Source: Epiperipatus broadwayi (taxonomy: Eukaryota > Onychophora > Udeonychophora > Euonychophora > Peripatidae). Taken from it: a stretch of 64,000 bases of DNA. The stretch lies in assembly GCA_028023455.1 (NCBI GenBank), contig JAQFVV010006215.1:3519230-3583229 (forward strand), written 5' to 3'. Of the stretch, positions 13,222 to 23,639 are shown one piece after another. A model generated the notes under the pieces. The model worked only from the letters and a program-made list of their open reading frames with translations. It was not told the origin of the DNA and ran no database searches. Position 1 is the first letter of the stretch, and every line of letters begins with the position of its first letter. The position numbers and the translations under genes were made by a program.

Positions 13222-13593
13222 GGCTGTTTTTAGATCGCGCTCTGATAGCTGAGGAATTTAATTAGTGCATTGACGTAATGGCGATCGACAATTCCTAGAA
13301 ATATTTGCTGATTACAAATATTTCTAGATAAGAGGCGTTACTCAATTGGTCTGTGCATTGATTGATCATTGCAGTTGTCAGAGAGCGATAAGAAGACTGG
13401 GTAAATCTACACAGGGCAGGAATTAGAGGACAACTTCAGTAGAGAGCAGTCAAGCAGTATTGAGTAGCGAGCAGTATTGGAGAGACGTCTGTTTAACATC
13501 AGCAAAGATATCTTGCGTCAGTGCTGGCGGTAAATGACTAGCACACCCAGTGAAAATGTAGTTCACGGGTATAGCTGAAAGACACCGCAGCAG

Positions 13594-13666
13594 AGAAGAG
13601 CATTAGTTGCAAGAAGCGCATTAGTTGCAAGAAGAGCATTAGTTGCAAGAAGGGCATTAGTTGCAG
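13594..13666 (+). repeat. 18-bp tandem repeat inside LTR 2
   Basis: Four units of GAAGAGCATTAGTTGCAA, with single changes in the second and fourth, lie in the LTR-like tract. They would read as a short repeated peptide in any frame; I see no sign that they are translated. Confidence 0.9.
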
Positions 13667-13799
13667 AGCAAGGCAAGGCATTCGTTGGAGAGCACTCGTT
13701 GGGAAAGAACAGTGTGGGAATTGTATAACGTTATTTGCTGACTGCACAGTATGACTTGCAGTTATAACCTTGGCACAGTCGTAAGTGCGGATATTACAA

Positions 13800-13811
13800 T
13801 GGCGCAGTTGC
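13800..13811 (+). other. Primer-binding site of LTR 2
   Basis: TGGCGCAGTTGC lies one base after the ATTACA that closes the presumed LTR. It shares its first nine bases with the primer site at 12663, so the two elements probably use related primers. Confidence 0.5.
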
Positions 13812-14086
13812 ATTTGAACCTGGGAGTAGAAAATACGTTGAACTATAAGTTTAGCCGTAGATGGAGAAACCGGGCGAAAATGACAATCCCAATTAGTAAC
13901 GTTAACATCGGTGAAAGTTTGGAAATAAAACGTTTGTGCAATTAACATCGGAAGCTAACGTAATTGGAAAAAAAAAAGTTTCAGCAGCTGTTAAATCGCA
14001 TATTTCTGAGTGAAATAACAGGAAAGTAGCGAGAGAAAAACAACACCAAGGAATAGCAACAAGGGTTTTTCTGGAGTGGAGGGAGG

Positions 14087-14378
14087 TGTGTAGTGTTTGT
14101 AAAAATGGCAGACATTTTTGTGCACTCCAGAAAAACTAGAATTTATTTGTAAGGCTGTTTTTAGATCGCGCTCTGATAGCTGAGGAATTTAATTAGTGCA
14201 TTGACGTAATGGCGATCGACAATTCCTAGAAATATTTGCTGATTGTCGATCGCCATTACGTCAATGCACTAATTAAATTCCTCAGCTATCAGAGCGCGAT
14301 CTAAAAACAGCCTTACGAATAAATTCTAGTTTTTCTGGAGTGCACAAAAATATCTGCCATTTTTAAAAACACTACAAT
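14087..14378. repeat. Near-perfect palindrome of LTR-element ends
   Basis: The left arm (about 14087-14222) is mirrored by 14244-14378. It starts at AGTGTTTGTAAAAATGGCAG and runs through TTTTTAGATCGCGCTC to GGCGATCGACAAT. The few mismatches include GTAAGG/GTAAGG-flank and ACATTTT/ATATTTT. The spacer is about 20 bp. Since the left arm also matches 13179-13306 directly, this is a head-to-head junction of two copies of LTR element 2. Confidence 0.9.
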
Positions 14379-15090
14379 TTATGATGCTAACAACTTTTTT
14401 CTGAATTTCTTGCACCTTTTCTTGAGTCTCTTGGAGTTTTTTGAATAGTGAATTTTGAATTTGATCATTCTCTCTCTTCACTTTTTCTCTCATTTCAAAT
14501 TTTTATATATTTTTCTGTTATACCTTGTACACTTTCCTGCAATTTTTTTTTATTAGACTTATTAGATTTTTGGATCATTTCCTCTAAATCAGTATATAAT
14601 TTTCTTTTTGCCAACTTCATTTTCTGTTGTATTTGACATATAATTTCAAATCTCATGCTTCTTATAGGTTTTTGTGCCACCTCAAACTTTTTTTTCTTGA
14701 TGCATTTCTTTAAACTCTTTTTTATTTTTGTTGGCTTTTGTCAAATTTATTTTTTTTTTTGTTGCTTTTTTTCAAATTTTATCTCTCTTTTTTTGTTGAA
14801 TTTTTTTGTTTTCTCTATAGTATTACTCCATTTTTTTGTTGTATTTCTTTCATAAATGCACACAGAATTTCACTATAGCTTTTCTGTGGTCTTTATTGAT
14901 TTTTGTACTTTTAGCTCTGGTTCTTTTGGCTAAACTGCCTCATATTATTGATTGTTCCATGTTTAATTGTGCTTTTATCTTTCTTGTTAACTTATTATCA
15001 TCTATATCTGTAACTAAATGCTCTATTATACTTTTGTTGATTGTTCTTATTACTATTTTACTTATCTCCCTTTTTCAAGTTTACTACAAA
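14306..15090 (-). pseudogene. Coiled-coil coding remnant of the inverted LTR element
   Basis: Two overlapping minus-strand frames encode charged, heptad-rich peptides. One spans 14495-14680 (MAQKPIRSMRF start, then LAKRKLYTDLEEM and KKLQESVQGITEKY). The next, about 14306-14485, carries EKVKRENDQIQNSLFKKLQ and EKVQEIQKKVV. A frameshift separates them. The second frame runs into the LTR junction of the palindrome, so it reads toward that LTR. Coiled-coil segments before the capsid occur in some Gypsy Gags, but I cannot name the family. Upstream on the minus strand (to about 15.1 kb) the sequence is A-rich with stops. Confidence 0.35.
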
Positions 15091-15119
15091 TTTTAATATT
15101 TTTATTTATACTTTATCAT

Positions 15120-15532
15120 TAAATAAACACACCAAAATCAACCCTTCCTATGCAATTCCCTCCAGTATTATTATTATTATTTTCTATCTAAATATACTGC
15201 TGTCATCAAACTTCCTCTGACTATCTGGACCCAATCTACAATTGTATTAAAATGTTAGTATATATATATTTTTTAATAAATGCTGATTATTTCTCATTCC
15301 AAACATTTTAAAGTCAATTAAGACATTCATATTAACTACCACTTATAATAATATTATATTCTTTTATCTGCTCAATTTATTCATGCTCTAATATTTAGTA
15401 CAATATGTGACTATACAGAAATAAAGTTGAGCAGAAGTTAAGAGACTATTCAGGCCACATATTAATGTGTTTAATGTAATTATATGAAGTTTTGGGATAA
15501 TATATAACTACATCTGCAATGGTTAAATAAAT
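15120..15532. other. AT-rich sequence, nothing recognised
   Basis: No gene or repeat is recognised. A short TTATTATTATTATT run lies near 15168. Confidence 0.5.
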
Positions 15533-16540
15533 GAAATATATACAGTAATATGACCAACACTGATAATGATGATCAAAATAAATTTAGCACTGAAAGTTAA
15601 GTATAATGATTCCAAAATTCTTAATTGCTTTGTTAGGTTCCCTCAGTGGATAGCATAGCTGTCAGGATTAGTAGATATTAATGTCATATGTTTGGAATGA
15701 GTTTGATATACAAAAATAAACCCAATTGGTTAATAAAAATAATAATTTATTTATATTGAATAAAGAAGATATGAAATCGTTGTTTATACGTTTGCAACTG
15801 CCATAATATAAAAGAAGTAACTAATAAAAAAAATACAAAATATTGAACTGGATAAACATACACATTATATTTAAGGCCTTATAGTTAAATATAATGAGAG
15901 GTCTTACCAGATATAAAATGTTTTAAACTATAGTTCTTGTAGAAAATGTTAGCTTACTATATATATGGACACATTTTTAACAATAGTCTTTGCCAATCCA
16001 ATCTTGATGGTGATTATCCTCTTTGGATATATAGATGAATCTGACTAGAGATAAATATATGGTAGATCTTATAGCAGAGTTTACTTTCCATATGACATAG
16101 TATTTTTCTTTAAAGCAGGCAATATTGCATTCTATACAACCTCAGTATTTATATCTGAATACAACTTCATAGTTTGACTGACGTGCTTTCGGTTTTCTAT
16201 CCACCCATGGTAAATAGCCGTTGCTAGTTAATATCATCATAATTATTGAGGTGATGAAATATTGAAAAATACTTTGAAGCAGTTAGCAAATACACCTACC
16301 CAAAGCTATTCTGAAGGAAACTATTTTAACCAGTGTTTTTTTAACAATTATTTTTCTATCAGCATTTCCCCCTCTCTTCACAAAATTAATCTGCACTATT
16401 TTCTTCTCTAATCTAGGCTATTGTCATTTCTCAGACCTCTTTATATTTTTGTGCTCACATGCTTTTAACACAACCCATAATTAAGTCCATATTAATTTTT
16501 ATCGGAATGTTTTTTAAACATCTTTACCAAAAATTAATGA
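15533..16540 (+). repeat. Dispersed repeat B, copy 2
   Basis: It aligns with 3240-4500 in the same orientation through CCAACACTGATAATGATGATC, GAAATCGTTGTTTATACG, AAGGCCTTATAG, CTTACTATATATATGGAC and TTTATCGGAATGTTTTTTAAA. It lacks the 130-bp tandem expansion of copy 1. No terminal repeats or coding domains are seen. Confidence 0.7.
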
Positions 16541-17090
16541 TCTTATTTAGTATATTTTTTCATAAATTATTTATACATTCATTCAATTGTTTTATAAATA
16601 ACTATAAAATAATTTTTTTATTACTGTCTAGAATGAAAGAAAAATTAAAAAAATTATGACTGAACTTTGAAATTTCTTTTTCAACTTTTTTAATTTTAAT
16701 GCTTTATAATTTTTAATAATATACTTAGATTTGCTATCAGATTTCCTATAAAAAAAGACAAATTATTTCTTGAAGTCTTTTTGAAAAGGCAAATGTGAAA
16801 GGACACAAAATACATACATTTTCTTAAACTATGCAATTCATTTATGTGCAATAAAAATTTAAAATAAATTAACTAATTTCTCTTACTTCTCTTACATTAC
16901 CCAGGATATTCTGTTATTGTTTTCAATTTTATATAGTAAATTCTTTACCAAATATTTCATAATATTATAAAATCTGTAGACTAATTTCTTTTCATTTCTT
17001 AAATTGGTATAGATATGTGTATATTATAAGTAATATGGATACATACATGACAATCTTGATTAGCCAGCTTTATAACACAATTAATTTGAA
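16541..17090. other. AT-rich sequence, nothing recognised
   Basis: Very AT-rich with homopolymer runs; no feature supported. Confidence 0.5.
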
Positions 17091-18135
17091 CTGCAATTGA
17101 ATCTGCACTGTGTAGATGATAATGATATGCAGAAAAGATGGATAGAATATTTTGACTAACTTTTGAATAGTGATGCAAGAATTGAAATGATAACTTTCAA
17201 TATATATATATATTTTATTCGTTTAGATTTAAACAAAGATATCCAGTTTAGTGAAATCAAAACAATTTTTTGTAACTTTAAAAATGGAAATTGTTGGTCC
17301 TAATGAGATACTTAGAGAAGTTTTAAAATATGGTAATGATATATTAGATTGAAGTAATAATATTGGAATTCTTTAAAATATATGGATTCATAAAGTTGTG
17401 ATGTCTGATTTTAAGAATGCTTTCATTATTTCAGCTCTTAAAAATAAAAGGAAACGACAAGATTGTTTCCAGTCATAAATGCATAGTTTTCTTGATGGGT
17501 AAATACAAGAAAAGTGTGAGAGGCAAAAGAATGATTTATATATTGCTTTTATTAATTTGATCAAAATATCTGTCTCTGCTTGAAATTAATTGTTATCCAC
17601 CATGAGAGGAACCGTTGTTGAAAAATCTGACATTTGAAATGAAAATTATTGTATATATGTATTTACTCCAACTTTGTTTTAAATTTTATGCTTGTTTTTA
17701 GAACTATTTATAAGTAGTTTAATGAATCAGGGATCAAGATATGATAGAGATTTAATGATGGAATCTTTAATTTGAATATTAAAAACAAAAACTTAGTAAG
17801 TTCGACTTTTTGGATTTACAGTATACTGATGAATATGCTATCCTCAGGCAATTGGAAAAAAATGATTACAAACTAAAAAAAAAAATCAATTTTTACTTTG
17901 GATAGTTATGTGAGCTAATTTAAATATCTTGGTAGCTTTTTAAAAAGGGTGGACTTGGATATTGAAATGCAGCTTTGACCCCAATGTGTTACAACTGCTT
18001 TTAGTAATTAAAAGATTTGGTATTTTATATTATAGTGAAATCTCTACTGCAATTAAATTAATTGTATATAGAACTCATTTTATCTAATTTATTGTATGGA
18101 ACTGAGACTTGGACACTATTCAACTATCATAAAGA

Positions 18136-18312
18136 CATATATATTGCTTATAATAATTTCTCACATACACTTTAAAAAGTAGAGGAAATTTGAGAACACT
18201 CTGATGAAGACTGCTGGACAATCGAAACTGTCAGGAAAATAAAGAAGTTTTATTAAAAAATTTTTTTGCATTAAAGTGTATATGAGAGAAGTTATTATAA
18301 GCAATATATATG
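18136..18312. mobile_element. 177-bp hairpin element inserted in a LINE
   Basis: About 38-bp terminal inverted repeats start CATATATATTGCTTATAATA at both ends (right arm as reverse complement), with a few mismatches. The element interrupts LINE coding sequence that resumes on its right side. Its centre holds CTGATGA at 18201 and CGAAACTGTC at 18223-18232 in + orientation, a hammerhead-like arrangement described separately. Confidence 0.8.
18181..18243 (+). ncRNA. Hammerhead-like motif, type 2 (weak)
   Basis: CTGATGA (18201-18207) and GAAAC (18224-18228) are spaced as core strands of a hammerhead. They are followed by a nearly self-complementary ACTGT and then C at 18232. Stem I is weak (AG with CT, then AAAT with ATTT across an internal loop). 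Stem II is poor. Alternatively GACAAT-CGAA-ACTGTC simply forms a hairpin. I give it little weight alone; its value is in its resemblance to the family A motif. Confidence 0.3.
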
Positions 18313-18770
18313 AATATATGAAGAAATGCAAAGAAAATAAAGGAGAAGAATAGGAGTACATATATCATAAAGATATTAGAAATTTTTTTTTAAGGATGCT
18401 CCATAAAATTTTTAAAAATATAATGGCAATCTAATAAGTCCAATCTATTAATGTGTACTTTTTTTGCTGATATGTGAAACAAAAAATACAAGATTTCCTA
18501 AAAGGATGTTTTATGGTGAATTTGAGGGCATGTTTTTTATGGGAAAGGCAGATTCCATTGTAAAGACTTATCTCACAAATATTCTTAAGAAGTGCAGTGT
18601 TGATTAAAAGTTTTTATTGGGAGGATATGGCTAAGGATAGAATACATAGAAAAGCTACAATTAAGTACATTCTTAAAGTATTTCAGAAAGAAAAGTTTGC
18701 TGAAAAGCAAGTTAAAAGATAGCATCATAAAGTATCAAACAGAATAATAGGTTAGCATGTTTTATACATG

Positions 18771-21440
18771 GAAATGTTTATGTTTCACAGATTGGTTTGT
18801 ATAATCATCACAAAATTTTATTTCTAATGTATTATTATAGTTTTGTTTTGTCTTTTTTTTTTCTTGAACTTGGAATGGCCATACTTTTTTGCAAATAGTA
18901 CTACTAATGATATAGAAAAATGGATGTGATGGATATATGAAAAGCTGGATAGTTAAAGTAAAAAGGAGCAGCTTTCTTTAGGTAATATAAATAATGAAAG
19001 TTGTTAATAAAAAAGAACTACCATATTTCTATATTTTGATCCAAGATCGCCTTTGTAAGAGAAGTACATAAATGATTAATCTCTGGTTGAAATTTAAGAT
19101 TATATGCTGTTGTTTAATAAGTTTTTATTATAAATGTTTTCATCTAATTATTTCTTACATACACATGCCTTTATGTTTTTCTTGGCCTAGATTTGAACCC
19201 ACACCATAGATCACATTTCAAAAACCTTTTTAGATTAACTTTATACTTGATTAATTTCAATATTTTATTATTTATTGTAATGATTATAAATACTTGTAAA
19301 TAATTAAAAAAATAAATTTATGAATAATTAATTTTTATTTTTTTTATTGAATAGATGAAAATTGTGTATGTGTGAATGGTTATAAGACTAATATATATAT
19401 ATATAATGTGTGTATTAATATATTTGTTATTAAATGTTGTAGTTCTTAATTAATCAAAAATATTTTTATTTCCATCTATTTTATAATAGAAATATAACTT
19501 GTTAAAATTTAATTTCTTTATGTATTAATAAAAAAAACTTGTTTTGAAATTTTATTTATAAATATTTATAGTTATGTATCTGAATAGAAAATTTATCAAT
19601 TCTCATAAATTAATATTTAGATTGTACTTCACTCTTTTTTTAAAAATCATTGGATTTTTTGTCTAAGTAATTCTAAGGTGATTGATGATTGATGTCAATC
19701 GGTTCTAAATTGACCTAGATGTTATTTTCTATAAAAACAATACATGCTTGAAATTCTTCATGTGCAGAAAGAAATGAAAACAAGAAATATGTGACTTAGA
19801 AAGACAGATTTTTGCATTTTGTTTCAGTGAAAGTTAGTAGCTTTGAATTTTACTTATATTCTATTTATTCTAAAAACTTGAGCTGAGTCAAGCCACTATG
19901 AAAAGGTATTTTTAAACCAAATATATATATATTCTAATTATACTGCAAAATTAATTAACTACCTAGGCCAAGAGCATGCTGAATATATAATTTATAAAAT
20001 ATGAAAATTATTGCAATGGAAATATAAATTATAAAAATCAGATGTTTCATTTTTTTGACAAAGGGATGCAAGACTCCTTTCTGTTGATTGAATGTGGGTC
20101 TCTTTCAATAACCCATTCCCTCTTGAATTTTCTCTTATGATCATTTTCATCTGATTTTAAGAATAGTTATTTATAATTCATTACATCAATTAATGACTTC
20201 TGAACTTAGCTATATCATTATTTAAATCCTGTTTCTTTTTTTACATAATAATAGCAAATTTATTATAGAAAATTGAGATAAAGAGTAGAGTTACAAGCAA
20301 CTTTTGTATTGTTTTATTAGAGAATTAATTATGGACCTTTATTTAAGTCTATGCATACTAATACATTATCAATATATAATTGTTTTGTTTTGTTTTTTAA
20401 AAAAAAACTTGAGGTATGCATAATATAGATACAGCTTTATAAAATATATTACTTTAACTGAAGAAATATTATAAATTAATTATTCGTGAAAGATAACATT
20501 GGATATGATATTTAGAGGTAATAGATTTAAATAGTTATAAAATAATTTAATTAATGACATTCTTTAAAAAGCTTACATTATTTTATTGCTATTTTCTCCC
20601 AACCATTGTAAATTTGATCTTTTCATGAAAATCATATGTTGATTATTACAGTTAATTGTTTTAAAATTTATTATATATTTTAATAGAATATTAGGTGATA
20701 TTTCTTTTTTAAACTAATCAGTTGAATTGACCATTATTTCAATTTAAAGCACCAAACTTCCAGCACTCATAACTTTTTTATTCACATGATTTATAGTATT
20801 TTTTTATTAGAGTAGCGATAGAATTGTAGAATTTTGAGCTGAAATCCCATGGATTACAGTTTAGTTCTATCACTTTAGTGCTTGAACTTTACATGAATCT
20901 TCAAGGGAACTCTCAACTAACAAACCATTGATTTAGTACATTGCCAGTCAAAGTTCATAGATTATGATTCCAGCGCTTTCACTTCCTGTGCTTGAACTTT
21001 ATATGAATTCCTAAGCAATAAATCATTTGATTATATAAATATATTTAATTTTAATCCAACATATATATAAAATGTATTTCATTTTAAATAAATATTTTAT
21101 CATTTAATATTTGATTTTTATGAGGATATGACATTTTTTTAATCAACAAGCTGTAAAATATATTTGTATGTGTAATCAAACTTTTAGCAATATGATGCTG
21201 AAAAATAATAGCTTTTTCTTATCTTTTAGAGATGTCATCCTGTTATTTACACATTATCTTAATTATAAGAATTATTTAAAGGCTATTAATACTTATTTTT
21301 ATTTTTGTAAATGTTATAGGCATTTTATAAAAATCTTGAGAACTTACACTGATCATTCCAAGTTACTGAATATATGGAAATGTATGAGTGTAGAGAGAGA
21401 AAAGAAATTAAATTTAAATGTATGTTTTGTAATATTCTGT
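18771..21440. other. AT-rich sequence without recognised genes
   Basis: No coding exon or RNA is supported. Upstream TFAM exons were looked for here and not found. An imperfect direct repeat of about 60 bp (blocks ending TGCTTGAACTTTACATGAAT and TGCTTGAACTTTATATGAAT) lies at about 20860-21010. Short AT microsatellites occur near 19391 and 19922. Confidence 0.5.
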
Positions 21441-21487
21441 GTCACCATATTATATATAAATTTATTTAACGCACATTGATTACATAA

Positions 21488-21622
21488 GTAATATTTACTA
21501 AGGCAATAAGCCTTTAAGCATGTGCGCTTGAAAATGCGAAGGCAGGGACCTCTACAAGTCTTAACCACAAGCTTACACTTTAGCGCACATGCTTAAAGGC
21601 TTATTGCCTTAGTAAATATTAC
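21488..21622. mobile_element. Hairpin element with perfect 41-bp inverted repeats
   Basis: Bases 21488-21528 (start GTAATATTTACTAAGGCAAT) are the exact reverse complement of 21582-21622. The 53-bp loop contains GGCAGGGACCTCTACAAGTC. Perfect arms imply recent origin or gene conversion. The sequence just left of it (21450-21487) is related, inverted, to the first 40 bases of the window, so the hairpin may be the end of a larger repeat. Confidence 0.9.
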
Positions 21623-21697
21623 ATATTATATATATAAATATATGTATTATATTTAATATTTTCACAGTTATATGATGAAAATGTATATATTATATAG

Positions 21698-21754
21698 GAA
21701 TTATTTAGGAAAGTATCTGCTGAATGGAAAAGTTTATCAGAAGAAGAAAAATTG
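21698..21754 (+). CDS. TFAM: TFAM-like internal exon, second HMG box
   Basis: The 57-base exon starts after TATATAG and ends before the donor GTTAGT. It encodes ELFRKVSAEWKSLSEEEKL, the helix 2 region of an HMG box with the conserved W and the LSxxEK turn. It ends in phase 0 and the next exon (25925) starts in phase 0, so they splice cleanly. It matches the second HMG box of mitochondrial transcription factor A, which coats, bends and helps initiate transcription of mitochondrial DNA. An in-frame TAG directly before the exon limits its start to within three bases, although the acceptor has a poor pyrimidine tract. The preceding exon (start of box 2) was not found in the 21 kb upstream. Another single or double HMG-box protein is possible. 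Confidence 0.65.
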
Positions 21755-22040
21755 GTTAGTTTTTTTTTTATATAAAAATTATACTAGTAATTTTTAAAAC
21801 TATATTTATAGTGAACTATTTTTTTTCATAATAAGAATATTTTTTTATTTTCAATTTACTTTTTGTATATGTGCATGTATATGTTGTCATTAATGTTACT
21901 ACTATTATTTTTCAATATATTTTTATAATTAATTATCTGCCAATGTTTTTAAATTAAATAAACTGAAATTTAAAATAAAATATATAAGAAGAAATATACA
22001 GAAAAATAACAATAGTAACATTATTAATAATGCAGCACAC

Positions 22041-22802
22041 ACATGCAAAACAAATAATGCAATTGTGTTTATTAATTATTATTAAATCGGTTTTTATCTC
22101 TTTTTTGTAGTCAGATATATTTTTCAAAAATAGTGTTTTGTATTTTAATGAAAAGAAAATGTGATAGATTGCAAATTATGAAATTTAAAAATACTTTGCC
22201 AGAAATATTTTATATGAAGAGGGATTATTGTTATATTTTTTATTGCAATTTTACATTTATTATAACTTTAAAGTATTATTATGAATAGCCATATATTTAA
22301 CAAGATTTGTGTTTTAATAAATTGAATATTTGTAAATATGTAATGTAATATTTTATAAATTGATCAAGCTAATTTTAAAACATTTTCACAACAATCAGGC
22401 AAAGTGCATGGATGAGTTAATATTATAAGGTTTCATTAATTTTATTTTCAAGTTTGCTTCTTTATCTCGGGCAGAGAAGGCCATTAGTTCATTGGATGTT
22501 ATTTTAGATGCTTAGCCAACCTCATAAATCACATTTATAATATACTTAGATTTTTAAAGGCTTCTTATTCATAGTATGAGGTCATTTGTTTCAATATTTA
22601 TTCATAATAAGGCATGATTTTATTTAAACATTAAATATTGTACGGCATATTAGTTTTCTGAAGCAATTGCCAAAATATTATGAAGTTATTATTCTCGTCC
22701 AGATATGTAGAAATGATTTGAGTTTGATAATTAATATTAATTGTAGGAATTTTTCTTGTAGAAGCTTCAACTGACATCAATCTTCATCACATGATCACCA
22801 TT
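22041..22802 (+). repeat. Intronic segmental repeat, copy 1
   Basis: About 755 bp beginning AATGCAATTGTGTTTATTAA and ending GATCACCATTTTTT matches 24814-25567 with only a few per cent differences. Shared landmarks are AAATCGGT, TCAGATATATTTTTCAAAAA, GTACGGCATATTAG and GACATCAATCTTCATCA. On its right it runs straight into a family A element. Confidence 0.9.
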
Positions 22803-23096
22803 TTTTATGCTTGCTCATAACTGTTATTAAAACAGGCAAAACTCTCCATACAGTAGTGCCACTCAGTGCAAGCCAGAGTAATCAACGGATGCCAGAAGGC
22901 TTGTGCATAAAATCCTAAGATCTAGGTGCAGTGCTCTCAGATCCAAGGTTCCTCACTGATAAAAGCCACAAGCTAGAAACTAGTCTGGGGATATTGGATA
23001 AGTAGGCACTAGATAGGGATTTTATGCGCAAGCTTTCTGGCATCCATTGATTACTCTGCACGGCACTACTGTATGGAGAGTTTTGCCTGTTTTAAT
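22785..23096 (+). mobile_element. Foldback family A, copy in TFAM-like intron
   Basis: Perfect 32-bp inverted repeats (22829-22860 and 23062-23093; AACAGGCAAAACTCTCC at the outer ends) enclose about 200 bp. TTAA stands at both outer edges, as would suit a piggyBac-type target duplication. On the left an extra block (CATCACATGATCACC to CATAACTG) precedes the repeat. The interior holds the hammerhead-like segment at 22941-22999. No transposase is encoded, so it is non-autonomous. Confidence 0.85.
22941..22999 (+). ncRNA. Hammerhead-like motif, family A (core mutated)
   Basis: Outer stem I ATCCAA/TTGGAT and GAAACTAGTC are intact, and inner stem I is TCCTCA/TGGGGA. The core reads CTGATAA instead of CTGATGA, losing the essential G8, so this copy should be inactive. 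Confidence 0.55.
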
Positions 23097-23639
23097 GATA
23101 TCAATCTTCCTGAGAATTTTCCAATAGAATGATAAAAAATTAAAAAAATGGATATACAGTACATTATTTTTTGTTAAATTTGAGTTTGTTTTCACTTTGA
23201 ATGTGACTATTTTTGCCATCTATATATGAAAATTATTAAAATTCCTATTAATTGATAGACTAGAAATTTAATATTAATTGTTACTATTTCTTATACCCAC
23301 ATGTTAATTTATTAAAGCTTAGCCTAATTGATCAACTAGATTGAATAAATACTCTATAAATACTTTTATCTGAACCATTTATCTGATGACTGCAGTTACT
23401 ATTTTTATTTTGCATGTATATGGTGGGAATTTATTTATTTTTCTGATCTTTCATGTTCATTCTATACATAATTTCAGAAATTTTAGCTTTTTTAAAATTA
23501 ATAACTATTTGTGTGAAATGCAAAAAAAAAAAAGGAATCATCACATCATATATTTAATAATAACAGATACATGAATTTCCCTTAAATGAACTGTAATATA
23601 TTTATATGCCTGACTTGCAGTTAAAGGTGAAGTTAAAAT

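Larger units (their letters stand above)
13179..14152 (+). mobile_element. Second LTR element: LTR, short internal part, start of next LTR
   Basis: The 46 bases at 13179-13224 recur at 14107-14152, each time followed by TGTTTTTAGATCGCGCTC. Between them, 13225-13798 begins TG and ends ATTACA. It is followed after one base by TGGCGCAGTTGC, a primer-binding-like site, so I read it as a 574-bp LTR. The internal part is then only about 354 bp (13799-14152) before the next LTR starts, the size of a TRIM-like deletion derivative. No coding domain is visible in the internal part; the short ATG frame at 14106 stops after 15 codons. The second LTR is cut after about 80 bases by an inversion. Confidence 0.55.
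17100..18770 (+). pseudogene. Decayed LINE (Jockey/CR1-like), linker to C-terminal part
   Basis: Fragments appear in family order. A WxxxFxxLLN-like linker lies near 17130-17175. GP-N-x-ILREVLKYG follows near 17305-17340, then an IW-x-n-K-x-VMSDFKNAFIIS block near 17385-17440. QEKC-x-RQKNDLYIAFIN (palm block A) is near 17510-17565. GS-x-L-x-VDLD with FGILYYSEIST lies near 17930-18050, and the LLYGTETWTL-type block near 18090-18115. An MFYGEFEG-x-n-GK segment near 18505-18560 corresponds to the C-terminal FYGEL-x-G-x-R region. Stops and frameshifts are frequent. A hairpin element at 18136-18312 has inserted into it. The same family may supply the endonuclease fragment at 50640-51130. Confidence 0.65.

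Noticed and set aside
19180-19210. Minus-strand B-box-like GGGTTCAAATCTAGG as a tRNA or SINE
   Set aside because: No A box at the right distance and no target duplication or A tail.
21168-21479. Open frame of 103 codons as an upstream TFAM exon
   Set aside because: No HMG-box pattern, no fitting splice borders, and it ends in the repeat shared with the window start.
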